DNA of 64,000 nt, taken from Symbiodinium kawagutii (taxonomy: Eukaryota; Sar; Dinophyceae; Suessiales; Symbiodiniaceae). Shown piece by piece: positions 34,637-45,460 of this stretch. Position numbers and translations under genes: made by a program. The first letter of the stretch is position 1, and each line of letters starts with the position of its first letter. Location: contig VSDK01028093.1 in the NCBI GenBank assembly GCA_009767595.1, positions 660,174 to 724,173 of the forward strand. The letters run 5' to 3'. Below the pieces are notes generated by a model. It did not search any database. It saw nothing but the letters and a program-made list of their open reading frames with translations, and was not told the DNA's origin.

Positions 34637-37600
34637 ATGGCGGCTTCGGTGGAAGAACCATCTGAACCTGCCGCAGATGGGAACATTGATGTGAAGGTCA
34701 AACGGCACGATTTTGATCATCAAACTTGAAATCGGTCAAGATCCTACGTTTCTTTAGTTGATCCATCTTAATTCTCTGGACTTATGGCGGGCTCCCCATA
34801 AATCAAACGTTCGTGCTTTGTCAAGCAACCCACAGATTTGGAATGTTTTTCTCTACATTTCCTTATGCACCCTAGGGCAGCGTTTGTGCGAAGAGTTTTT
34901 GCTGGAAAGAGACCAGCCCAGTGCATGGATAAACGCAATGCTTTGCTGACAGCTGAAGGCTTTCCATGCCATTCCATACACGATTTATCATGCATCTTGG
35001 AGGCCGTGCTAGCAATTGGAAGTCACTACCATGGAACTGTAGTTGAACACATATGTATATATAGATAGATAAATAAATAAATAAAAAATATATATACACA
35101 TCTATATTCATATAAATATAGATACAAATATAAATATAGATATAAATATAAGTATATATATATATGGATATAGACATAGGCCTCTCTCTCCCTCTTCCTC
35201 CCCCCTCTGTAGAATATGCCCTCTTTGGATGCACTTTGCCATGAGGGGATCTGAACGGGAACCGAACCTCCCAAATTGCTACAGTTGTTAGATTGGCTGA
35301 TTGGATCTGATTGGTATGGTGAACCTGGCTTCAGGGGTCTGGAACAGGTGCTCAACCTGGCTGGCACCGAAGTGGCTCACCTCAAAGGTTTGAGCGGCAC
35401 AACTTCCGTGCGCGACATCAAACGCAGACTGGAAAGTCAGCTGAAAGAAGAAAAAAAGTTCTCACCGACCTGTCTGCAATGTCTCTGCTACAAAGATCAG
35501 AACCTCAGACACGGTTAGTCACGCCTTGCTGCACGGTTCTGTTTCACGAGACTGTTGAGACCATTGCATTGGGCTTAGGGAATTCGGAGCGATTTGATCA
35601 TGGGGAATGCTTCCATCACAAGGACAGCCCATTAAGCATATTCAACTATGATCAAGTCAAATCAATACATTTTTGAGTTTAAACCAAAACCAGTCATGCA
35701 AGCCATGCTTTTTTCAACCAAACCAGTTCTTTGGCTTGACAGCCTGTGAAAACCAAGGAGCCTGATCGACACGAACACCTGTGAAAGCCTGGGCTGGAAA
35801 GATGAAACTGACGACATTGTCATCTATTTGACACGACTTTCTGTGGACATTGACAAGTGCTTGTCAATTCTTTGGAATTCAGAGAATCGTAGCAAAGCTT
35901 CGCATGACTTGGATTTTCAAGAAATTGAGAAGCTTGGTGAGAACTTCAGTTTCACCCGACCTTTGAGGGCTTCAGATGCTCTAAGCTTTTTGAAGAGTTT
36001 CTTTTGGATTGAAAGGAGCAGGAACCAGGAACCTGCTTCTGGAATTCAGCTCGCTGCTTCAGCTTCAGGAAGCTATGTGCCATGTGCGAAGACATCTTCC
36101 AACATGAGCCGATGCTTTTGGAAGTTCCGGAGCCATTGACTTTGGTGGGAAACATTCATGGGATCCTTGCCTTCAATTGAGGGGTCTTCACATGGTCGCA
36201 TGGTCCTGGAAAGGCTTCCAATGATGTGGGAACCGATCAAGAGCTAGTAATTATCGGAGTCCAGGAATACGTAACACATCCGCCTCTTGAACAGACAACA
36301 TCCTTTTTGCATGCAGAATGCCCTCTGGAGATCTACTTAACTTCCAGCTGTTTCAAAGAGATCAGGACACCTGGGAAGACCTTTTCAAGGCAGTTCCTGA
36401 GAGATACACCAAGCTGAACTTATAGAAACCACAGATGCTGTACCAAAGAGTCGAAGGCTCTGATCTGTGTTTGCCAAACTGGAAGACTCTTAGCACGAGT
36501 TTGCGTGCGACATTCGCCAGTGAAGTGGGAGGAAATTGGGGTACATCCAGATGCCTGATGGAGTTGGACATGGTTTGGTTGTTCGCGAAATATTGGCTGT
36601 TCACTGTTCACTGTTCGTACAATGAGTACACACCCCGTACGTTAGTTTAAACCGGTCCCATCCACCAAACATTTGTGTGGTGACTCAGTGGTGACCGTAT
36701 ACCCCCAAGGACTCTTTGCTCCACTTCTCCACTAGGGTTGGTCACGTGTTTACAATTGTGGCTGGCTTGGGTAGTGACCAAAGCCACATTGGTAGAGTAC
36801 TACTGTAACATGAGCGCCAAATATGGGAGGGTTCATCATCCAGGACATTTTCGATCGCAACATATATCCAACCAGTTTTCCGCTCGTCATGCTCGTTGTT
36901 TTTGCTTGCGAACGTCTCTGCATTGTTGCAAAACCGGAATAGTGACCTCAATAACTCCAAGCTTCAGAACTCCAACCGTTGAACCTTCATAACTACCCTT
37001 AACCAAGCTCAACCATTCACCCAACACCAGGCATTTCGAACAATTGTTGAAGATCTTTGAGCAGTTGGGCACGCCTTCCACGGATCGGCCGTACCTCTTT
37101 CTGGGAGGCTACGTGGACAAGGGCCCTAGGAGTGTGGACACCATGGCGCTACTCTTCCTGTACAAGGCCTGGCAAAGTACAGAGCGTTCCGGAGGGTTTG
37201 TCTTGCTTCGATCCCACAATTTAAAGGTTGATGGAAAACCTTGGAAATCCCGACTTTTTACCTGCAATGGTGTGGATCATCAACCATCAGCCACCTTCAA
37301 TCTTTAGCCAAAACTGGTGCATATAGTGTCGTACCATTTTCCGCACTTGGTGGCTTTGATAAAGAGGGATGAAGTTTGGTGTTTCCTTGGCCGACAGTAC
37401 CATTTTGAAGTGAATTGTATACTCAACCGAGATCAGTATAGAATGTTCTTATATCACAGCACTCCGAATGCATCATTTTGTCGCGAACACGCAAACACAC
37501 ACACACACAAAACAGAGAATCATGGAGCAAGACAAGCAGGTTCAGTTGTCGTGCGTCAGTCCAACTTTGTTTGATGTATAGCATGCCTTGACACATTTTG

Positions 37601-40600
37601 CCAAGGGGTACTCTTGAGGTGCTTGAAGAGTATTTTGGGAAAGTCTGGAATAGCAAATATGGAGGGAGGGAAGGAGTTTTAGGAACGCTATATATACTTA
37701 CCATCAAATGACAAAGATAGTTCCAACTCTCAACTGACGCTTGGAATTTTTGTATTCATTTGCGGGAATACGCCTGCAGGTATAGTGGGAAGAACATGGA
37801 AAAACTAGGATCTCATTCCCAGGTATATTGAAGGGAGGTCCTGTCACGGCATGGTGGATGTTTAAGGTATGGTAATTGGCTTCAAACAAAACGGGTTCTT
37901 TTGCTAAGTATTGCACCATCACCATCGATGGAATGATCTTCCACACATACTGTCTACCTTTCATGATTGCACTTTTGTTGATTGGTAGAGTGGAAACTGA
38001 GATCCCTCCCATGGTTGGGCAAATGTTGCAAACAATAAAAACGCGGGCATCCACACATGTATGTATGCACACATGCGCTATGCATAAATGAATATTTTGT
38101 GTATATTTACATGCGTGCACGTACGGAATATAAGTACGCGAGTATGTATGCATACATGTATGTGCTAATTGGTTTCAACCTCCGCCTGCTTCCCCACGAG
38201 GATATGGGCATGCTCGCATGTTTGCTCAAATGTATTTACGTATGTATACATGCACAAAAACATTTTTGTATACGTTACATACATGTTTACATCTAAATGC
38301 ATCCTTTTAAATCCCTACACATCCAGTGTAACAAATTGATCCATGCGAAGCGCATCATTCTCCACTGATCACGCGATCGCACCCAGCCTATGGTGGGATA
38401 GGGAAAGCCCATGAGCTTTCAAGCTGCCGTGAGGCCCAACGACCTGAGAATCTGTTTCTCTTGCGTAGCAACCATGAGAAGCTTGGACGCGGTAGTCCTG
38501 GGGATCTGGGCGTGCTGAAAATGGTCCCTTGATCCCAGCAACGGATCTGTTGCAGCCTTTTGCGCTTGGACATTTCGTTTCATTGTGAAGATTAGGGTTT
38601 CTATGTTCATATGTGGGTGTTTCTTGAAATGGGGGACCCTCAAGAATGGTTGGTTTATAAACAATGATTGATATATGATGATTTCGGGGTACACCTATTT
38701 TGAGAAACTCCTATATAATATATACATACAGAAGGAAAATTGTATGATAAGTGGTACATGAGTTGGATGAGGGTCAGCCAATTTGCTGCTCTGGCATCCT
38801 CAAGACCAAAAGAACTGTTGACAGGTTCGGACGAGCAAGATACACGCTGCCGGGTTTGAGAACAAATGTGTAAGGTCAAACCACCAACAGTAAGTTAACA
38901 TTTTGAGACTTGAACGTAGTGGTTTTGACAAACCTCCACCTGACTGAAGACCTGAATAGGCAGAACGGGGATATCACATCAGCAAGACTAGATTCGAATC
39001 CATCCATATAAAGTGACACTGCATTGCTAATGTTGCCACCTATTGTCGACATTGCATATCACCAGTGGCATGTGCCCAAGATTGGAAACAATATGAATTT
39101 TCTAGGACTCATGTCATTGTCATTGCACTTCAGCATGACCAGCCCTGAAATTCTAGGGTTTTGCCTCAACACCATCGATGGGTCGCAGCATCATGCTTAG
39201 AACGGGGAGCAGAAATAGGTTCTGGCTTTTGCAGTCGCCTCTGCCACCGAGGGATCCAGCGATGAGTCGGATGTATGGTTTCTATAGCGAGTGCAAAAAG
39301 CTGCACAATATCCACCTGTGGAAGGCCTTCTGCAAGACTTTCAACATGATGCCTGTTGCTGCACTGGTGGCCAACCGGATCTTCTGCGTTCACGGGGGCC
39401 TTTCGCCGGATTTGAAGACTTTGGACGACATAAGGCAATTGGAAAGGCCACACCTGCCCAAGCATGGGAGCTGCTAACACCAGGGACTATATATGATCGC
39501 ACTTTGCCCATTTGGTATGAAAACTGGCGGCCAAACAGATTAATTGTGGCCATACTGCCATGCTTCCAAAAAAGTCATTCGCCATGCCAAAGATTGAATG
39601 GTTTTCTATGGATCTTACACTAAGTTGTGTCACATGTATCAAATATTCTCAATTATCAAATCATTGCAGTTTCACCCTCTGTTAGGATCAGACCAGCTTC
39701 AATTTTTTGTTGGCTAGTCTGTGGAAGTCCTATGCTCACACAAGTCCTACTCTGGGTTGGGCCCCCACAGGCCCCATGGGTGGGTCCCGGAATAACTTTC
39801 ATCCCTCCGGCCCTGGATTCGCATGATCCCAGGCGATAAACCCAAAAAACGATGGATGATCATGATGCCCTTCGCCAAAAGGTACTCTTGAACTCGTGAT
39901 ACCCTCATCTACCCTACCCTTTGAAGATGATGAATTTTAGTGGATTTCAATGTTCGCCATGCTCAAAGCCACAGGCTTTGTAATCTACAGAATTTTGGCA
40001 GGCTTACCATGGAGCTCCCAGAAATTGAAACGCTTAAAATCCAAATTTTCAATGGCTACAAGGGTTCCCCAGCTGACAGGCCCGCTGCTGTGCCAGAGAC
40101 GGGTCTACTCTGCGACCTCGTGTGGGCCGATCCCGCAGAGGAAACGACTGGCTGGAACGACAACGATCGCGGAGTGTCCTACACCTTTGGAGAAGACAAG
40201 CGGCTGAACAGTTCTGTCAGTTATGTCATGTTTATTCTTTTACTTGTGCAAAGAAGGTATATAGTTATGGAGGTTATAGATGGTTACAGTATTTGCATGG
40301 CTGACATACAGGACAATCGTCGTACAGTTTTTGGATCCTCAGGATGTAGCAAAGCAATTCGTGAGTGACTTCGGCTTGGAGCTGGTGGTGCGAAGTCACC
40401 AAGTGGTCGAGGGCTACAAATTCTTTGCAGATGAGAAAGTGGTGACGCACGGCTTCTATTCGTATCGATGTGTGGAGTATCAACAGATTAAACAGAGTAT
40501 GATATTGGGTTTTGGGGTCTCAGAATTAGATGAAGAATATGATGAGTAATCTATAGTTGACCCTGAAAATGGGATGATGTCAAGTGCTCGAGTGGTGAGT

Positions 40601-43600
40601 CATGGCCGGAACTCCAACACAAGGTTGCCAGCTCACTATACCTTGGGTATCCATGAAATTCCAATTCATTAAATAGACACACATGTAGACTGAATTGTAT
40701 ACTCTAATGTCCATGTATCCGACACTTTTCATACGACAATTATGTTGAAATCTGAGATTTCACCAATGACATCACTTGACATCACTTGGCCACCTTGGGG
40801 ACGACCAACCAGTGGCGCCCGATTTCTGGAACCTCAAAACTCTGGACCTGGAATGTCGGGGGATGTTGGGGGGGGCTACACCGTTCCAGGATAGCGCCAC
40901 TGCATGTCATTGCGTGTCATTGCCCTAGTGTACTTCCAAGATGGCAAGGTTTTAAATGGCAAGGTAGCAAGTTGTACTTGGTATCCGTTTTGGGGATTCT
41001 CATGATTCAGCACCGTTGGAAAACCATATTTCTTTGTAAAGGATACGATGAGAGCACCGTAGTATTTTTCTTGGCGCATCCCAAGGACACTTTGGAGCGT
41101 GCCGCGGTTTAAGGGCATGGAGGAGCCATTCTCTGCTGCAGTCCTGGTGCTCTCTGAGGGCAAGAGAAGCTTCGAAATCCTGAGAGATTGAGTGCCAGGC
41201 TGAGGTTCGGCAGCATGGAAACCGCGAGCAATCAACAGCAGCGTCAATGCCAACATCAGATGGAAGTGTCACAAAGGCTAGATGGTGCTACATCAAGTAT
41301 CATAAACGGCAATATGATAATCATTTCACTGAAAAGATTACAATTACTCAGCCACTCCAGCCACTTCCACTTCAGCGCGGCAGTGGCAACTGTTTTTATC
41401 CAAGCTTCCACTGGTATCTCAAAGAAGTTTCATTTTCGACTGGATCCAGTGAAAGAAAATGAATTTCAATTGTTTCATTTCCTTCCGAACTCATCATCGT
41501 TTTCATGGGATCCACTCACATTATTCGTCTGGTAACGTGTCACCCTGTTTCACAAGGCACCGCCGTTTGACCATTGCGGAAAAGAGCAGCGCTTGATGTG
41601 TTCCAAACCAAAGCAAAAAGGAGACTCCGTTTTGGATGTGAGCTATTTGTAGAATCCGTAGCTTTTGAATGCTTTTGCATACGTGCAGGCTTTGGGTGGC
41701 CATGAGCCATTTTTTGCAGCAAAGTATTATATCATCATACGTGTTTGCTCAGACAGGGGCACTTGCAGGTGAATGTCATCGTGAAACGAAACAGCTAGAG
41801 CAGTGTTGTCTTTGTTGTAAAGTGAGCCTGATGAAGCCAGTGCTGGTTCCTTTCCTGATCAAGTCGACTTCCTATGATTCGGATATGTTTGAACAGCAGA
41901 TATCAGCACGTGACTTTTGTCTTCGCTTCTTTGATGCTCCCATACCACCCGTCCCGCTGCCATTTTGCGCAGTAGTTACTTGTTAGCCACAGAGTCATCA
42001 GCGCACACAACAGCGCCTGGAACTAAGCGTACAGCTTTCGAGTGAAAAGTTGTACCGAGCTTGAAATGGGGTTCTACACGATGGGCTCTGTGTCATCCAA
42101 GCACCCAGTAGTGATGATGGTTTTCGGGTGGTCGATCTCCATTTGTTGCAAGCCCCACATGATCGGCGGCTGGTTGCAAAGCCGATGGGAGTGGGAGTGG
42201 CCACGGGCTTTTTCTCATTTTTTCTCAATGTTTGCTCAATCTCAGTTGATAGATCATCCAATCATTTCTCACAACATGGTTTTGCATCGAAATGGGTTTT
42301 TGGGTGGTCAGCTACTCAGCTTCCCAAACAATCCCACAGGTTTGAAAAAAAATGCCAAACAACCCATTGGACCTGTCAAAAACATTGAACTTGGCTCAAA
42401 CTTGTAGTGGCTCAGTGACCTTTTGTGTTCATCTTAGCCTTGTGGCCGAAACACGGTCGTGACAAGGCTATGAACTCCTTGGTCGACGAGGATGATGAGG
42501 CGCAGAGCATGATGGACGACGTGCTGAAAATGGCCGTGAAGACCTACTCTGCGAAGGTGGTGGACAAGCTGATTGGCAAGCACCAGGCTCGCCATGACCT
42601 TCTCTCCAAGGATGGCCAGACGCTTCTCCACGAAGCTTCGCAGCATCCAAGCCCCAAACAGGCGTTGGAGATCTGCCAGCTGCTGGTGAAGAAATACAAT
42701 ATGCAAGTAACAATGCTCAACAAGCAGGGTCAAACAGCCGCATTTTATGCGGCGAAGCTTGGCCACGCCCAGTTGTGTCAGTACCTTCTGCAGGAAGGCT
42801 GTGAAGTGGACCAGGTTGACATGGCGCAGCAGACGGCGCTGTTCTATGCTGCGAGAAATGGTCACATTGGTGCTGCTGACGTGTTCTTGCAGGAGGCAGC
42901 CAACGTCAATTTCAAAGATTTCTGGGGCTTCACTCCTATCTTCTGGGCAGCTGAAGGAGGAAAGGTGCAGATGATGAAGTACTTGGTGGGCAAGGGAGCA
43001 AATACAGAGCTCTTGTCCACAACTGGAGGAGATCTCTTTACCTCTGCCAATGGCGGAGCCATGGCCTTTGCCGTGGAGTTGGGGGCAGATCCCAGGAGAA
43101 GTCTGATCCTGGGGCAGACCAACCTCTTTGTGGCCGCCAAAGGAGGAAACTTCGACAAGGTGCGCATGTGCATCGAAGAGTTTGGGCTGGATGTGAACGA
43201 TGTGGATGAGAATGGTCAGACCTGCCTCTTCTACGCGGCATCGAGTGGCGGACACGTGATCACGCAAAAATTGCTGACACAGTACCATGCCAGCACGCTG
43301 CTTCAAGATGTGCACGGAAGAACCGTGCTGAAGCAAATCGAGGATTGTGGCAGCGTGAACCTGAAAGTTCACAAGCTGTTGGCTGAAGCTCACAAGAAGC
43401 AGCAAAAAGCCACACAGGCAGCTGAAAAGAAACGCCGTGCAGCTGCTCTTCGAGAGCAGAAACGGCAGGAAAAGGCAGAAAAGCAAAGGCAGCAGCAGGA
43501 GAAGAGGCGCCAAGCCGAGGAGAAGGCCCGTCTGGAGCGCCAAAGAGCAGAAGAAAGTCTGCGGGAGCAGCAGCGCGCAGCTCGCGCTTCCGCAGCTTCC

Positions 43601-44610
43601 AGTTCCAAGCGTGCGCGCTCACCATCCATCAACAGGTGCAATACGCGACGCAAGTCGCGACGCAATGCATAGCGGCCTAGCTGGCTAGCATCTCCTGATC
43701 ACCCCCCAACAGATGAGGGTATTGTTTGCACCCTACCCTCGGGGTGGAAATCGTTTGAATTTCAAGCCAAGAGGAAGTGAGTTTCGCAGTGGACTGTCAG
43801 AAAAAGGAATTCGATTTAGCCAGATTGTTGGGAGAAATCATGTGTGTAGAACACAGCAGCCGAAGGTAGATAAAGGCGAGGCACCCCACTAGACTATAGC
43901 TGATACTTTGGCTGAGCGTGTTCAACCCCCCTGGCATGATCACATGCAATATGTTGCATACCGGAAATTTAGAGTGTCTTGAAGTCTTGTATCAATTCAT
44001 GCACAAATAAACGTTCCTGAGTAATCCATTATTTGTACCATTCCACGCTATCAACCTTGGGGCCATCATCACCCCTTGTTGAGTTTGCACGGACCGAGGT
44101 GTTGGAAGTTGCGATGCCATTGGTCACTGTCTTCACTGATGTGGACGGCCTCCTGGGAAAGAAGCAGGAGGTGCGGTGCCATCATCAGGAAGACCCAGCG
44201 ATGATTTGAGTCAGCCATCCCAGCTCCCTTAGGGGGAGCGGCCGGAGCGGTGCTACCAGTGGCCACTAACCAAATGGTTTGCAAGGCTAGTATTCATAGG
44301 ACATATATTGTAGAAAGTAGCAGTATTCAATCATCGCAAGTCCGATTTGCCAGCCAAGCAAATGCACTAGAGTTTTTCGATGCTTTGACATGTTGTTGGT
44401 GGACTGCGCACTTCTAGATGATTGCAAGCTACATCAACTTACCCTTTCTTCTTGGAGTTGGTGTTTTCCGTGGTAAAGGCGAGTCTCATCATTTTCAGTG
44501 CATCCTACCCCGCAAATGATATCACTTGCAAGATGATTTACACATTGGAGAGTGGCCCATGGTCACCAAGTTTACGGTGGCAGGTCTGTCAGATGGTCCA
44601 CGATGTCTGA
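34637..44610 (+). CDS. Ubiquitin-like domain fused to PP1-type Ser/Thr phosphatase, probable pseudophosphatase
   Basis: Ten exons join in one 398-codon frame: 34637-34696, 35348-35499, 35758-35928, 36069-36161, 37031-37166, 38434-38477, 39252-39446, 40080-40194, 40343-40446 and (less sure) 44484-44610. Residues 21-98 form a ubiquitin-like fold ([14 protein letters not shown] ... [17 protein letters not shown]). Residues 99-398 align along PP1: [79 protein letters not shown]1 hydrolyses phosphoserine/threonine with a two-metal centre. Here GDIHG reads GNIHG (Asn156) and GDYVDRG reads GGYVDKG (Gly185, Lys189), so two metal-ligand aspartates are lost, while the Asn217, His218, His266 and His341 positions remain. 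It is therefore probably catalytically dead and may act as a binding or ubiquitin-linked regulator. Donors are GT once, GA five times, GC three times; every acceptor is AG. The last exon ([13 protein letters not shown], stop at 44610) is phase-compatible but only loosely like PP1 'LFSAPNYC'. Confidence 0.7.
35050..35166. repeat. AT-rich (ATATAA)n tract
   Basis: ATAAATATAGATA-type simple repeat inside the first intron of the ubiquitin-like/phosphatase gene. Confidence 0.9.
38616..38711. mobile_element. MITE-like element, family A, copy 4
   Basis: Left end GGTGTTTCTTGAAATGGGGG and right end CCTATTTTGAGAAACTCC are near-complementary. It lies in an intron of the phosphatase-like gene. Confidence 0.55.
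42470..43672 (+). CDS. Ankyrin-repeat protein with basic coiled-coil tail (400 aa, intronless)
   Basis: One uninterrupted frame from ATG 42470 ([12 protein letters not shown]) to TAG 43672. An upstream in-frame GTG at 42425 exists, but the ATG precedes the first conserved helix. Ankyrin repeats are visible at about residues 49-80, 87-115, 120-150, 153-185, 215-245 and 249-280, with signatures such as [37 protein letters not shown] and [14 protein letters not shown]. The stretch 186-212 is a degenerate repeat ([16 protein letters not shown]). Residues 305-375 are a highly charged helix ([20 protein letters not shown]), followed by [10 protein letters not shown] and TRRKSRRNA, which look like nuclear-localisation signals. 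Ankyrin stacks bind proteins; no enzyme domain is seen. The gene is GC-richer than its surroundings and has no introns, unlike its neighbours, which suggests a retrogene. It lies in the proposed final intron of the phosphatase-like gene, same strand. Confidence 0.9.
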   Translation: MNSLVDEDDEAQSMMDDVLKMAVKTYSAKVVDKLIGKHQARHDLLSKDGQTLLHEASQHPSPKQALEICQLLVKKYNMQVTMLNKQGQTAAFYAAKLGHAQLCQYLLQEGCEVDQVDMAQQTALFYAARNGHIGAADVFLQEAANVNFKDFWGFTPIFWAAEGGKVQMMKYLVGKGANTELLSTTGGDLFTSANGGAMAFAVELGADPRRSLILGQTNLFVAAKGGNFDKVRMCIEEFGLDVNDVDENGQTCLFYAASSGGHVITQKLLTQYHASTLLQDVHGRTVLKQIEDCGSVNLKVHKLLAEAHKKQQKATQAAEKKRRAAALREQKRQEKAEKQRQQQEKRRQAEEKARLERQRAEESLREQQRAARASAASSSKRARSPSINRCNTRRKSRRNA

Positions 44611-45460
44611 GCCTGAGCACCGGTCAACGGCGAAAACTGTGTTGGTGACCAGCTCTGTCAGTGCGACTTTGGATGACCAGCTGGTGTAACCGGCTGGTCC
44701 TGTCAGCTGGTTGCTGGTGGCAGCTGTGCGTTGGTTGGTCGTTCAAGCAAGCATGCTTGTTTGCTTCTTTGCTTGCTTGTTGTACCAGGTTTCATGGATC
44801 TCAATGGTACCAAGTGACTGCATGAAGGCTTTGAACGCTCACAGGTGTTTGCGCATGCATTTGTAAAATGGTATGCAAATTGATGCAACACATAATTCTA
44901 TGAACAATATTGGATGCAAAATCACGCAAACTCATATAATCGCAGTCTTGCATATATGCATATTTTTTTTACTTGTATATATGCATATTAAAAAAAAATA
45001 TATACATTTATACTTATACAATCCGGAAAGTGTTTCAGACAGCACATTGGGGCTGTGTTTCTGGACAACTGTCACACCATTTTAGCTTTTAGCCGCGCCT
45101 GCCCCAGGGTCGTCAGTGCTGACCAACGTCTGAGGCTTTTACGCAGCGTTCAACATGAACTTGGGCACAACGTGCAGCGCACAATGCATGACGTAGCATC
45201 AACATCGTGCGCAACGTGCAACGAACTTTAACATGCCCCCACCCCCCAACCCACACCCCTCAATGCATGACGTAGCATCAAAATGAACGGCGCGCTTTCT
45301 ACATGCACACAAAATTGACATTTTGTCTGCGCGGTTTTTGGTCCGTAGGCAAATATAATATATATATATATATAAATATATATGTCTTTACATATGTATC
45401 TACCGCAAGCTGCGTACATAGATACATGACTGAGTACGCCGTCCATCACGGGACTCCCAG

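Noticed and set aside
40720..40755. Frame [10 protein letters not shown] as possible phosphatase 'LFSAPNYC' exon
   Set aside because: It resembles the motif only at F-S and N-Y, has no good acceptor in the needed phase and soon meets a stop.
42434..43543. 369-codon minus-strand ORF opposite the ankyrin gene
   Set aside because: Shadow of the real + strand coding sequence. The + strand shows clear ankyrin repeats, the minus strand shows no family.
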